This document shows positions 21,021 to 32,307 of a stretch of DNA of 64,000 nucleotides, piece after piece; position 1 is the first letter of the stretch, and the number at the start of each line of letters is the position of its first letter. Source of the stretch: Proteles cristata cristata. Lineage: Eukaryota > Chordata > Mammalia > Carnivora > Hyaenidae. The stretch covers positions 3,107,501-3,171,500 of the forward strand of contig JAESUZ010003875.1 of NCBI GenBank assembly GCA_017311185.1. Direction: 5' to 3'. The translations under genes were made by a program, and so were the position numbers. A model generated the notes under the pieces. That model did no database searches. It had not been told where the DNA came from and saw only the letters and a program-made list of their open reading frames with translations.

Positions 21021-21522
21021 CTAGCAGATTGTGAGAGTATCTTGTATTGTGGACTCTTGGGAAACCATAGCCTCAGTTCTCCATCCCATATCCTTTCCTT
21101 TTGTGATCTCATTTTGTAGGGCATGCACCAAAGGTAGTCTGTTTCCCCACTCCCTGAACTTGGGCTACTCTTGAAACTTGTTTTAACAAATAGATATGAT
21201 GAATTTTGAATGTTGAGTATGCTAGTTCTGAATTTAGGTCTCAAGAGACCTTGCATGTTCCCATTTGCTCTTCTGAATCCTGCTCAGCTGTCATTTGAAC
21301 AAGCCCATGCTAACTTGATGGAGCATGGGAGCCCACTTGGAGCAGAGAGGAGCTGTCCTACAAAGGACATTATAGATAAGCCAGTAATTAGCTGATGTAT
21401 GGGGAGATGGATAGTGAATGGTGAATACAAGTGATATGAAAAGAATCCCACACTGAGTCCAACACAAATTACCAGCACATAGAATTGAATTGTGAGATTA
21501 AAAATACGTGGTTGTCCTAAGC
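21021..21522. other. Unique DNA, no feature seen
   Basis: Short overlapping frames on both strands have no recognisable homology, and no repeat is recognised. Confidence 0.5.
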
Positions 21523-21707
21523 CAGTCATTCCCAAACTTTAGCTTGCACCAGAATCCCTTTGAGGACTTGTTAAAACAAAGATTACTGGGCTCCACCTCC
21601 AGATTTTGATTCATAGGTGTAGGTTGGGGTTCCTAAATTGCACTTCTAACAAGTCTCCATGTAATATTGATGAAGATGTTCCAGGTACCACATTTTGAGA
21701 ATGACTA
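21523..21707 (+). mobile_element. MER5-like hAT DNA transposon fossil
   Basis: About 185 bp, starting 'cagtcattcccaaactttagcttgcaccagaatccc', with 'gggctccacctccagattttgattcataggtgtagg' and ending 'ccacattttgagaatgacta'. The two ends are near inverted repeats, as in MER5-type elements of ~189 bp. Flanking 8-mers tcctaagc (21515-21522) and tcttatgc (21708-21715) agree at 6 of 8 positions. Confidence 0.85.
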
Positions 21708-21759
21708 TCTTATGCTGCTAGATTTTGAAGTGATTTTTTAATGTAGAAAAAGCTACCTG

Positions 21760-21845
21760 GTAGGGATATTGTAAGGCCTAGTTATTATAGATTTAAATTA
21801 TCTGGCAGATAGTAGGCACTCAAGAAGTTTAGTTACTATTACTTG
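21760..21845 (+). repeat. MIR 3'-end remnant
   Basis: 'atctggcagatagtaggcactcaagaagtttagttactatta' matches the end shared by MIR and L2 families (tggcacatagtaggcactcaataaatg...). The trailing 'ttactatta' favours MIR. Confidence 0.45.
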
Positions 21846-22769
21846 TTTTAGCTCCTTAACTAGCCTATAACTCCTTTAAGTGAAAGGACAATCATCTAGT
21901 AAGTTCACTCTACTTTCTCAATTTGCAAACACTTAAATTTCAGTCCAATATGTTATATAAATAGCAAGCAGGTGTCCTACACATTTTTTTGTTCTTTATT
22001 GTGATTATATTCTTTCATAATTGGAAGACATTTCCTGAAGATAATTCGATACTCTTGAATCAATTCTAAAATCCTGTGGCTTTCTGGCACTCATAAATCT
22101 ATTAAATTGTAAAAATCACAGAGAATTAAAATTTTATCACATGATGGTTGAAGATGTATAGTGCTACCGTATCTTGAGAGACTGAGGATTCTGGAAAGAA
22201 GGGAGCTTAAGTAATCACTCAGGAAAGATAGAAAGCCAAGGACAGAACAGCCAGGTTGGGAGGGAAGGGGGAGATTAAGGACTGGAGATCTCTGTAAAGT
22301 CTAAAGACCCCTCTGGTGGGAATACAGTGTAGAAAATAGAAAACGAAAGAGAGATGTTCTGAATATAAACTATTAGAATTTAAGATTTGGAGGATGGGCT
22401 TATTAAATAATGGTTGGAGTACATATTCTAAAGCAACTTCCAAAGTGATTCTGATGAGAATTAAGTTTGGCAATGAATATTTTAAAATCTGTTTCTTACT
22501 ATCACCAAAAGCCATGATAAGGGAGAAATCTATATCTGTGAGGGCTGAAAAAGATGCTGTGAACATTACGCATTATATTATTCAGTGTTTCCTACAAAAT
22601 TCCATGAAGAGAAATTTTTTGTAATTTAGTGTTGAAAAGAAGATTGTCTTTCCTGAAGAATTGACATATTTTTTTCCTTTATGATGTTGAAAGTTATAAA
22701 ACTCACATGGTTACCTTGTCATCTTGGCTGCTAAAAAGCTGAGAGCCACCTCTGAAGCTTAGCCCCTTC
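21846..22769. other. Unique DNA, no gene seen
   Basis: The 115-codon minus frame at 22219-22566 has no recognisable family. It overlaps a 76-codon plus frame. No A-rich tail or TSD was seen. Confidence 0.5.
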
Positions 22770-22970
22770 CAGATTGTATTAAGTCCTCTCTTTGCCCAGC
22801 GTTCCTTTGAATACCTCCATGCTACCACTTCTACATCATATTTAAGTTATTCATTAAATATATTCATCATTTTCCTGAAGACCCTAAAAGTAGGGACTGT
22901 ATCTTCTATATTCATCTATAGTAACTAGCCATCATGCCTGGTATGCAGACGGTAAAGATTTTTGTATTTT
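22770..22970 (+). repeat. L2 3'-end fragment
   Basis: 'cctgaagaccctaaaagtagggactgtatcttctatattcatctatagtaactagccatcatgcctggtatgcag' follows the L2 terminal order (gagggcagggactgtgtcttattcatctct...agtgcctggcacatag). Confidence 0.6.
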
Positions 22971-23703
22971 GGCTAAAGTATAAAGTATAACCAGCGAAGG
23001 TTGGTAACTATCAGAGGAGTTATATTAACACTAATGGTTAATAGGTTTGTTCTTTAATGGATTTTAATTTTATATTCTAAGCATATGTATTTCATTGCTG
23101 AGTATTAGGAAGAAATCCTTTCCCTCTATTTCTTACATTTTAGGTGAAGAGAGTTCAGGTAGTCTTATACCTCTGGCCTCTTTATGCCCCTTTATTTAGT
23201 CTATCCCAATCAGATGAGTAACTCATCTGATTGGTAAATCTGAGAAGAATAATCCAGACATGCTGTGCTTAAATCCTCCATTTTTTTTCTAGTTTCATCT
23301 TTTAAATCAATTAGGTCTGTGTTTGATATACTTTCTTTTATTCCTTTATTTATATAGATCTAGCTTATCCTCTGAAAGCTCAAATGCCTTTATAAATACA
23401 TTCCTTACTCTTTGATTTCTTGATACTTTCTCCTCTGTCATTGCCAGAATTAAAATTGTTTCCTGAGCCCCCATTTTTTCTTCACCTATAAAGCACCCTT
23501 TAATTACTTTGCTGCTGTTGGCCTTTGCATGTTTCTGAGGTAGCTTAATTCCCAAGACTAAGGCATCACAAGAATGCTTTAATGACATTTTTGGTTTGGG
23601 ATCAATGGTTATTCCTAGTTTTTCTGTAGAAGAACTTGCATCTATAAACTGATAATACCCACTTTTTATTTGTCCATTAACAAAATCTATTTTATTTCAA
23701 ATA
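22971..23703. other. Unique DNA containing a hairpin palindrome
   Basis: No repeat family or gene is recognised. The 80-codon minus frame (23346-23588) is unrecognised. The region contains the inverted repeat listed separately at 23206-23234. Confidence 0.5.
23206..23234. repeat. Perfect 13-bp inverted repeat, 3-nt loop
   Basis: The left arm ccaatcagatgag (23206-23218) and right arm ctcatctgattgg (23222-23234) are exact reverse complements separated by taa. It is not part of a recognised transposon. The arms include ccaat on the + strand and attgg at the other end, so it holds a CCAAT-like word in both orientations. Confidence 0.97.
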
Positions 23704-23719
23704 TTAAAGCTACAATCTT

Positions 23720-23899
23720 TAAGAAAAATTTTAACATTTATTTATTATCGAGAAATAGACAGAGGCACAGAATCTGAAGCAGGCTCCAGGCTCCAAGCTG
23801 TCAACACAGAACCCGATGCTGGGCTCAAACCCACAAACTGTGAGATCACAACCTGACCTAAAGTCGGTCGCTTAATCTACTGAACCACCCAGGTGCCCC
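23720..23899 (-). mobile_element. Feliform Can-SINE, internally shortened
   Basis: Reverse orientation with tail 'aagaaaaattttaacatttatttatt', core 'ctccaggctccaagctgtcaacacagaaccc' and head 'ctgaaccacccaggtgccc'. The GA-rich tract is almost absent, giving a ~180-bp element. It has a perfect 16-bp TSD, ttaaagctacaatctt, at 23704-23719 and 23900-23915. Confidence 0.97.
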
Positions 23900-23915
23900 T
23901 TAAAGCTACAATCTT

Positions 23916-24970
23916 GATTTCCAATATTTATAAGTATCATTAGCAGGTACTGGAACATAGAGCCTCAGGAACAACATAAAAGCAAAACAGCCACACAACT
24001 CTAGACTAGCTTTGACTTGGTTCCAAATAAAGGTCAGTGTTTATAATCTGAAGGCCAAAAATACCTTGCAATGGAATATAGATCTAGTTGACAACCATGT
24101 TAGATGGCATGAAATTATCAGTCCTTTAATGTCTGAATGTAGTGCATACAACAACTGTTTAGTGAAGAAATAGAAGGAAGCCTAATAAAAATAGTCTGAA
24201 TAAAACGTGTCATGATCCTTGATTCAATCCAGGGGGTAGTGGAAGTCCTCAAAACAGTATCCACCTTGTAGTTCAAGTTCTTAAACAGTGAGCCAAAATG
24301 CATTGTCTCCTATCTTTGAGAAGTCTAAGTCGGAGGATATATTTTATACATGGAGCAGTAAACTCCTAATATTAATATAGATTACACAGATTTATTCCCT
24401 TAACCACATACAAAACCAAACATCTACAGGCCTCCATAAAATATTGGGCATTTAGGGACCGAGAAATACGTATAGTCCCTGGGAAATACATGCTCCAAGA
24501 GGGGAAAAAAAAAAGGGGGGGGGGACGGAGTGCAGTGAGCATGCCCAGTTTTTACCTCCTAAATGTACCCACCACATACACGTATGTTCACTTTCCCTTG
24601 ACTGGGGTGTGTAAAGAGAGGGAGAGTGTTCATTAGTATTAGAGAAATTGAGGCAAAGAGGCTTAGATCAATCATAACCTTTTAATAAAGTAAATTTGTC
24701 AAAATAATTGGAAAAAAAGATTCCACTGGAAAATAAATATATTTAAGTAGTAAAGTCTGCTCTGAAATTCCTAGATCCTGTCACTAGAATATTGTTCTAA
24801 GTACCAAAATGAAAAGCTTACTAGTGGGGTTGTGGTTCAATCTACTTTTTGACCGTTGGTAGGATTCAAACCACTGCCTAGGAGTAGCTGAACAGTAGCA
24901 GCAGCATCCGCGTGCAATCCTACCGAGTAGTCTCTGCACACTTAGGCAGTCAGAGTTGCCCAGTGAAGCA
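23916..24970. other. Unique DNA, no gene seen
   Basis: About 1 kb without a recognised repeat. A homopurine run (a10 followed by g10) lies at roughly 24500-24530. Confidence 0.5.
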
Positions 24971-25215
24971 CTACGGTAAGACAATAATGATGACGACCGA
25001 GGGGACATTTGCAAGCCCTCGTTTGCCAGGCATGTGCTAAGTGCTATATATGCTACCACATTTGGTCCTCAAAATGATCTTCTGAGTTAATCCATATTCT
25101 CATTGTGTAGTTAGGGACAACCAGGTAAAGTGGCATGCCAAGTAGAGCTCCTAAAGCTGCAAGTAGCAAAGTCAGGTTTGCCTCCAGGGTGGCTGATGGT
25201 AAATCATGTGTTCTT
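24971..25215 (+). repeat. MIR SINE fossil
   Basis: 'tttgccaggcatgtgctaagtgctatatatgctaccacatttggtcctcaaaatgatcttctgagtt', 'tggcatgccaagtagagctcc' and 'gtcaggtttgcctcca' are in MIR order. Confidence 0.7.
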
Positions 25216-25769
25216 TCACAAATGCCAAAGTAAACACCTCTGTAAATATTATGGGGCTGGATTACGAGAACTCTAAGACTCTTCTGACTTTCTGGGTTTC
25301 TATGACCTGACAGTGTGAAAAATTCCTGCTAGTTAAACACTACCCCAGATCATCATTTCTCTTCTTTCCTCCTTTTATTATTTTTTTTCCGTATGTGAAA
25401 GTTCCAAAGGGCTGATTGGAAAGGACTTGCATAAATACAGTAAAAGTCATTATAAGGTCATCCAAAGGACAAAATGGGGAGGAAGGCTATGTTACAAGTG
25501 GAAAATTGTTGTCTGAATTACAACCTGGTCAGTCCAGCTCCGGGATCGGTAGAGGAAAACATTATATGCCAGGGCCCTGTAAAATAGAATTTACTTCAAA
25601 TTCCAAGACAAAAAATAGAATCTAAAAATGGAAAATAAGTATTTTACAAATATCTTCTTAGATATCTTAATTTGAAAGACTAGAGTTATATAGAATCCTG
25701 ATCATCATCAGTCTAAGAAATATTCCACATATATGGTTCCCTAATTTAAAATTTGGAAAGATCACTGGA
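25216..25769. other. Unique DNA, no feature seen
   Basis: No repeat family is recognised. A 69-codon plus frame (25416-25625) is unrecognised. Confidence 0.5.
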
Positions 25770-25960
25770 TTTTGCAGGTAAAGGTTCGGATCTTACTGTG
25801 TGAAATAGGATATATTGGTTGGTCTCCCTGAGCTTTAATCTTTGTACAAAGAGTCAAACATTTATTCCACAGACTTGCTGTGAGCGGTCAACGAAAGGAA
25901 AAGTATACTCAAATGCCTGGCCCCGTGCCAGGCCTCTAGCGGATATTAATAAGTGAGAGA
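25770..25960 (+). repeat. MIRb-like remnant
   Basis: 'aaggttcggatcttactgtgtg', 'ggtctccctgagctttaatctttgtacaaa' and 'aaatgcctggccccgtgccaggcctctagcgg' approximate the MIRb order. Confidence 0.5.
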
Positions 25961-26069
25961 TTGCACTTAAATCATCGGAGGTACATCATTACATTTCTTC
26001 AGATTCCCAAATCACTTTCTTGATAAATTCCATAATCTTAGGAAAGTCTGAAAATGATTTGCCTTTATT

Positions 26070-26230
26070 CAGTCATCCGATTACCGTTTTTGAGGTTCCT
26101 GTGTTACGCCAGATACTGTGTTCCTCTCTATGGACACAGATTAAAGGAATGTTTTCAAATTGCTTCTGATGGAGTAGAAAAGAAAGCAAAAAATAGGCAA
26201 GTATAAAATGGTATGAAACATCATGTTGTA
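26070..26230 (-). repeat. L2-like remnant
   Basis: 'gaggttcctgtgttacgccagatactgtgttcctctctatggacacagattaaag' resembles the reverse-complement start of an L2 3' end (gagcacctactatgtgccaggcactg...). Confidence 0.4.
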
Positions 26231-26533
26231 GAAATAACTCCCCAGAAAGGATCCCTAACCATTAAAGAAAAATGATCCTAAATGTAATCGGGTTTGTAAG
26301 TGTAGTCTTTCTTTGGCGACTCTGTAACTTTCTGCTTTGGGCCAGATCCCATCTTGTTCTCACATTGACTCGATTATTATAACTTGAAGATACTTGCCTG
26401 TGATACTGAAATGTACGCTGGACTTGGGAACAAAAGAACTGAATCTTAAGTCTGGGTTTATCATTTAGCGGTTGCTTGAATAGGCAAGTCAAAACACATC
26501 TGTGAACTTTAGTTGTTCTTCTGTTAAAGCACA

Positions 26534-26538
<5 letters not shown>

Positions 26539-26581
<43 letters not shown>

Positions 26582-27850
26582 GTTTATTGTCAAATTAGTT
26601 TCCACATAACACCCAGTGCTCATCCCCACAAGTGCCCTCCTCCATGCCCACCCCTCCTCCCCCCCACATCCACCAGTCCTCAGTTTTTTGTCAGCATTCA
26701 AGAGTCTCTCATGGTTTGCCTCTCCCCTTTCCCCCACCATTTCCGCCCTTCTTCTCCCCCTTGGTCCTCTGTTAAGTTCCTCCTAATCCTCCTATACGTG
26801 CACACATATGATATTTGTCTTTCTCTGCCTGACTTATTTCGCTCAGCATAACACCCTCAAGGTCCATCCATGTTGCTACACATGGCCAGATTTCATTGTT
26901 TCTCATTGCCATGTAGTATTCCATGGTATAGATAAACCACATCTTCTTGATCCATTCATCTGTTGATGGACACTTAGGCTCTTTCCAGGTTTTAGCTATT
27001 GTGGAGAGTGCTGCTATGAACATTGGGGTACATGTGCTCCTATGCCTCAGCATTTCTGTATCCCTTGGGTAAATTCCTAGCAGTGCTATTGCTGGGTCAT
27101 AGGGGAGTTCTATTGTTAGTTTCCTTAGGAACCTCCACACTGTTTTCCAGAGGGGCTGTACCAGTTTACATTCCCACCAACAGTGTAGGAGGGTGCCCGT
27201 TTCTCCACATCCTCGCCAGCATCTAGAGTTCTCTGATTGGCTCATTCTAGCCACTCTGACTGGCATGAGGTGGTATCTCAGTGTGGTTTTAATTTGTATT
27301 TCCCTGATGAGGAGAGATGCTGAGCATCGTTTCATGTGTCTGTTGGCCATCCGGATGTCCTCTTTGGAGAAGTGTCTGTTCATATCTTCTGCCCATTTCT
27401 TCACTGGGTTGTTTGCTTTTCGGGCGTGTAGTTTGGTGAGTTCCTTGTAGATTCTGGATATCAACCCTTTATCTGATATGTCATTTGCAACTATCTTTTC
27501 CCATTCGGTTGGTTGCCTATTAATTTTCTGGGTTGTTTCCTTGGCTGTGCAGAAGCTTTTAATTTTGATGAGGTCCCAACAGTTTATTTTTGCTCTTGAT
27601 TCCCTTGCTTTTGGGGATGTGTCAAGTAAGAAGTTGCTGCGGTGGAGGTCAAGGAGGTTGTTTCCTGCTTTCTCCTCTAGGGTGTTGATAGTTTCCTGTC
27701 TCACGTTCAGGTCCTTTATCCATTTTGAGTTTATTTTTGTGCATGGTGTGAGAAAATGATCTAGTTTCATTCTTCTGCATGTTGCTGTCCAGTTCTCCCA
27801 ACACCATCTGTTAAAAAGGCTGTCTTTTTTCCATCGGATAGTCTTTCCTG
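26539..27850 (-). mobile_element. Young felid L1, 5'-truncated (1.3 kb)
   Basis: The left side is a 39-nt pure T run (26536-26574), the poly(A) tail on the other strand. It is followed by the reverse-complement 3' UTR (gtttattgtcaaattagtttcc type start, C-rich block at 26655-26666) and the last ~360 codons of ORF2. A 14-bp TSD, taaagcacatcttt, occurs at 26525-26538 and 27851-27864, the left copy merging into the T run. The 3' UTR is nearly the same as in the copies at 3685 and 29576. The long clean tail and the open ORF2 part mark it as the youngest-looking L1 in the window. Confidence 0.97.
26772..27850 (-). pseudogene. L1 ORF2 C-terminal portion, open but truncated
   Basis: About 360 uninterrupted codons belonging to the C-terminal third of L1 ORF2p, after the reverse transcriptase domain. 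Visible landmarks are [16 protein letters not shown] near the start, [28 protein letters not shown], the conserved [18 protein letters not shown] block (part of the cysteine-rich C-terminal segment), [29 protein letters not shown] and the end GGLGGT. A full ORF2 is ~1,270 codons. The endonuclease and reverse transcriptase domains are absent, so no retrotransposition function remains. The apparent upstream Met lies in flanking host DNA (27851-27899) and is accidental. Confidence 0.93.
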
Positions 27851-27864
27851 TAAAGCACATCTTT

Positions 27865-28837
27865 ATACTTGCATGTGGTGTGTGTGTGCACACATGCATG
27901 CATTAAAAATTTTTTTTTCATTTATGGAATACTGCAGAATAGCTAGTCAAATGGTGAAGTTTAAAAGACCAGGAATAGTGTTTGGGTTTAACAGTTGTGA
28001 AGGGGCAAGAAAAATGGACAGGGTCAGCTCAACACAGAGTAGTGAGCTGAATGGTCACCAAAGGGCAAAGCCTGATTATAGGCACCATTTTTTTTTTTTT
28101 ATGCCAATTGAGAGTCTGAATCTGTCTCTTGGATCCAGTAATGAGATTTCAGGCAGGGACGGTTAATATAAGGTGTGCATGCTGACACCCTCACAGTAGA
28201 CAAGCCGCTTTGACTGTAGTCCTCTTCCCTACTGAATTCAAGTAAAGTCTCAAAGTCCTTTCTCAAAACTTCCTGTAGGTAGTCACTGCTAATCTGTCAG
28301 AGTTGGCCCTCAAGTTGAAACTTATTTATCATTCCAGATTTATAATAAACCATCAGACTCTGATGGTGTCTCTGACCTGGCCAATGGTGACTTCCTTCAG
28401 CTAATCTGCTTACTACCTGCAATCTTGCAGTCAGTGGAAGGAAATATCAGGAAGAAGGATTTCATACATTCATCCCCCCAAATATTCAGAAATTCTAATT
28501 AAATACATACTGTGACCAAAGACTTAGTGCCTACAAGTGTCCTCACAGCTGCTCACCTGAATCCTCAGGCTTCCTTAGCTCCCTGTGACTTTTTTCATGA
28601 TAAATGTCTATGACATAAAGTCATCTGCAAGTGTCTTTCTAATAATATACAGGGGCGAAAGCTGCTCAAATAGCTGTGTCACTGAGATTATATAGGAAGA
28701 TAATTTGTATACTGACTTTAGATATACAAAGGTAGGATTTGTGTGTGTGTGTGTGTGTGTGTGTACGCATGCATATGTGTTACATTTACTTCTACTGCAA
28801 CTGTATTGTTGTAGTGCAATTTTCATTATTCATAGCT
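27865..28837. other. Unique DNA, no gene seen
   Basis: No gene is recognised. It holds a short TG/CA-rich stretch (27875-27902), a poly(T) run (28089-28100) and the (TG)n listed separately. A 97-codon plus frame overlapping 27873-28166 begins in a simple repeat and is not recognisable. Confidence 0.5.
28740..28764. repeat. (TG)12 microsatellite
   Basis: An uninterrupted TG run of about 25 bp, followed by tacgcatgcatatgtg. Confidence 0.97.
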
Positions 28838-28905
28838 GGTGTATTTGTCATCTTGGGTTGTCATAACCAGATTGCATAGACTGGATGGCTTAAGCAATAA
28901 AATTT
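28838..28905 (-). repeat. MaLR LTR end fragment
   Basis: 'gtatttgtcatcttgggttgtcataaccagattgcatagactggatggcttaagcaataaaattt' corresponds to the first ~65 bp seen at the 5750 LTR (attagtctgctaaggc...agactgggcgacttaaacaacagaag). It is then lost. Confidence 0.55.
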
Positions 28906-28954
28906 GGTCGTTAGTTTTATTTTCTTATAATGATTGATTTAAATACCTGAAAAT

Positions 28955-29354
28955 ATTTGCCTCCTAACCTGAGTTGGGAAGTAGCCTATCTCTTTGATTT
29001 TCTAGAAGAGTTTGTGAGCTATTGATCAGTTTGATAACATTATCAACCAACTTACCAATGAAGCCATCAGGTCCTGGAGTTTTCTTTGTGGTGAGGCTCT
29101 TAGCTACAGATTTAATTTCCTTAACATACATGGTTATTAAATACAGCTATTTCTCCTTGAATGATCTTTTGTAGCTATGCCTTTCAGACAATTTTCCCAT
29201 ATTTAAATTGTTGAACTTACTGGTAAACATTCATAATATTCCTTCTAAATGTGTGTAGACTCCATAGAGATGTTATTTTCCCCTCCTACTTTCCTTCCCT
29301 CTCCCTTCTCTTCCTTTTCCTCTCCCTTTCCATCTACTTAGTTTTGTTTCTGAT
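28955..29354 (-). repeat. Ancient L1 (L1M type), left part
   Basis: Reverse-complement ORF2 of an old L1: 'gaagagtttgtgagctattgatc', 'caatgaagccatcaggtcctggagttttctttgtgg' (the reverse-transcriptase PGPDG region on the other strand) and 'catacatggttattaaatacagctatttctcc'. It is cut at 29355 by the next L1. The matching right part resumes at 36038. Confidence 0.75.
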
Positions 29355-29575
29355 ACTGGTATTTTTTTAATTGAAGTACAATCAACACACAGTATTATAT
29401 TAGTTTCAGGTATACAACATAGTGATTCGACAATAAAACACATTAAGCAATCCTCACCACAAAAGTGTGGCTCCCATCTGTCACCTTACGTAGTTATTGC
29501 AATATTATTGACTACATTCCCTATGCTGTACTTTAATCTATGTGACTGGTTTACTTTATTACTGGGAACTTATAC

Positions 29576-29999
29576 TTTTTTTTAAAAAATAGTTTATTGT
29601 CAAGTTGGTTTCAATATAACCCCAGTGCTCATCCCCACAAGTGCCCTCCTCCATGCCCATCACCGCCCCTCCTCTCTCCCCCATACCTATCAGTCCTCAG
29701 TGTGTTCTCAACATTGAGGAGTCTCTCCTGGTTTGCCTCCCTCCCTCTCCCCCCCCCCCATTTCCCCCTTCTTCTCCCCCACAGTCCTCCGCTAAGTTCC
29801 TCCTAATCCTCCTATACGTGCAAACATGATATTTGTCCTTCTCTGCCTGACTTATTTTGCTCAGCATAACACCCTCACGGTCCATCCATGTTGCTACACA
29901 TGGCCAGATTTCATTCTTTCTCATTGCCATGCAGTAATCCATTGTATAGATAAAGCACATCTTCTTGATCCACTCGTCTGTTGATGGACACTTAGGCTT
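29576..29999 (-). mobile_element. Twin-primed young L1, 3' segment
   Basis: The 3' UTR and the last ~85 codons of ORF2 on the minus strand, starting with a short T run (29576-29583). It has 'agtttattgtcaagttgg', the C-rich block (29749-29761) and the reverse complement of the [13 protein letters not shown] coding stretch, ending at 'cacttaggctt'. This segment joins directly to the oppositely oriented segment at 30000. Confidence 0.95.
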
Positions 30000-30434
30000 G
30001 GAAAACAAACAATCCAGTGAAGAAATGGGTAGAAGACATGAACAGACACTTCTCCAAAGAGGACATCCAGATGGCCAACAGACACATGAAACAATGCTCA
30101 GCATCCCTCATCATCAGGGAAATACAAATCAAAACCACCCTGAGATACCACCTCATGCCAGTCAGAGTGGCTAAAAGGAGCGAATCAGAGGACTGTAGAT
30201 GCTGGCGAGGATGTGGAGAAATGGGCACCCTCCTACACTGTTGGTGGGAATGTAAACTGGTGCAGCCCCTCTGGAAAATAGTGTGGAGGTTCCTCAAAAA
30301 ATTAACAGTAGGACCCCCCTATGACCCAGCAATAGCACTGCTAGGAATTTATCCAAAGGATATAGGAGTGATGATGCATAGGAGCCCATGTACCCCAATG
30401 TTCATAGCAGCACTCTCAACAATACCCAAAACAT
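30000..30434 (+). mobile_element. Twin-primed young L1, inverted 5' segment
   Basis: ORF2 sequence on the plus strand directly upstream, in element coordinates, of the part in the 3' segment. It contains [20 protein letters not shown], the [18 protein letters not shown] block and [15 protein letters not shown], and ends at 'ctctcaacaatacccaaaacatgg'. In intact copies (e.g. 3685) that end continues as 'aaagagcctaagtgtcc', the start of the other segment. Flanking direct repeats: gggaacttatactt (29564-29577) and gggagtttatactt (30435-30448), 2 mismatches. Confidence 0.95.
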
Positions 30435-32307
30435 GGGAGTTTATACTTCTTAATCCCCTTCACCCATTTAGGTCATTCCCCCACCCACCTTCCCTTTGGT
30501 AACCACCAGTTTCTTGGTATTTGACTCTGTTTCTGTTGTATGCTTGGTTTATTTTCCCATGTAAGTGAAATTGTATGGTGTTGGTCTTCTTTAGTCTGAT
30601 TTCACTTATATACTCTTTATGTCCATCCATGTTTCCAGAAATGGCAAGATCTCCTGTTTTTTTGTTTTTTTTTGTTTGCCTATAGCTGAGTAATCTTTCA
30701 CTCTGTGTGTGTATGTGTGTGTGTTTATACATACATACATACCACATTATCTTTATCCATTCATCTATCAATAGACACTTAAGTTGTTTCCATATCTTGG
30801 CTACTGTAATCTCCATTAAACACAGGTGTGCATATATCTTTCTCAAATGAGTTTTTTGTTTTCTTTGGATAAATACCCAGTACTGGAATTACTGCATCAT
30901 ATGGTATTTCTATTAATTTTTTGAGTAAATTCCATACTATTTTCCATAGTGGTTGTGCTAATTCACCTTCCCACCAACAGTGCCTGACGGCTCCCTTTCT
31001 CCGCAATTTTGCAGACAAATTGTTTTGGTCTCTTTGATACTAGCCATTCTGAAAGGTGTGAGGTGGTATCTCCTTGTGGTTTTGATTTGCATATCCCTGA
31101 AAATTGATGACGCTGAGCATCTTTTCATGTGTCCTTTGGCCATCTTTATGTCCTCTTTGGAGAAATGTCTACTTGGGTCCTCTGTTCATTTTATAATCAG
31201 ATTATTCAGGGGTTTTGTGGTGTTGAGTAGCATGAATTCTTTATATCTTTTGGATATTAATCCTTATCAAATGTATCATTTTCAAATATCTTCACCCATT
31301 CAGTAAGTTGCCTTTTTGTTTGGTTGACAGTTTTCTTTACAAAAGCTTTTTATTTCAATATACTCCTAATGGTTTAATTTTGCTTTAGGAGATAGATCTA
31401 CAAATGTGCTGCTAAGGCCAATGTCAAAGATGATACTGCCTATGTTTTCTTCCAAGACTTATGGCTTTGGGTCTCACATTTAGGTCTTCTTTTTAAGTTT
31501 ATTTTTGTGTATGGTATACAAAAGTGGTCCAGTTCCATACTTTTGCATGTAGCTGTCCAGTTTTCCCAATGCTACTTAGGAGATTGTTTTCCATATTGTA
31601 TATTGTTATGCCCTTGGTTGTAGATGAATTGACCATATACAAATGGGTTTATTTTTGGGCTCTTTATCATGTTCCATTGATCAGTAACTATTTTTGTGCC
31701 AGTACCATGCTCTTTTGTTTGTTACAGCTTTTTAGTGTATCTTTTAACACGAAATTAGGATACTTCCAGCTTTGTTCTCTCAAGATCACCTTGGCTATTC
31801 AGAGTCATTTGTACTACTCTACAGATTTCAGAACTATTTGTTTCAGTATTATGACAAATACTGTTTGTGTTTTGATAGGAATTGCACTAAATTTGTAGAT
31901 GGCTTTGGATATATTAACAATATTCTTAACAATACTCTTTTGATTCATGAGCATGGTATGTTTTTCCTTTTTCTGTGTGAGTGTTGTCTTCAATTTCTTC
32001 GAATGTCTTCTGCTTTTCAGAATATAAACCTTTCACCAATTTGATTTAATTTATTCCTAGGTATTCTTTTTGGTTCAATTATAAATGAGACTTTTCTTGA
32101 TTTATTTTTCTGCTAGTTCATCACTAATTTTATGTTCTATAAACTTGGATTCATTTATTCTAATTTTTTTGGTAGCGCCTTTAGGGTTTTATATATACAT
32201 GGTATCCTGTCATCTGCAAATATGACCATTTGGCCATGCCTTTTATTTTTCTTGTTTGATTGCCACAGCTAGGATGTTCCATATTGTGTTGAATAAAGAT
32301 AGTAAGA

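Noticed and set aside
29697..30104. 135-codon minus-strand frame
   Set aside because: It spans the inversion junction of the twin-primed L1. Its N-terminal part comes from the antisense of the other segment, so it is a chimera.
30017..30502. 161-codon plus-strand frame that looks like a protein gene
   Set aside because: It is the inverted ORF2 segment of the twin-primed L1 and runs into flanking DNA of the older L1 after ~30434.
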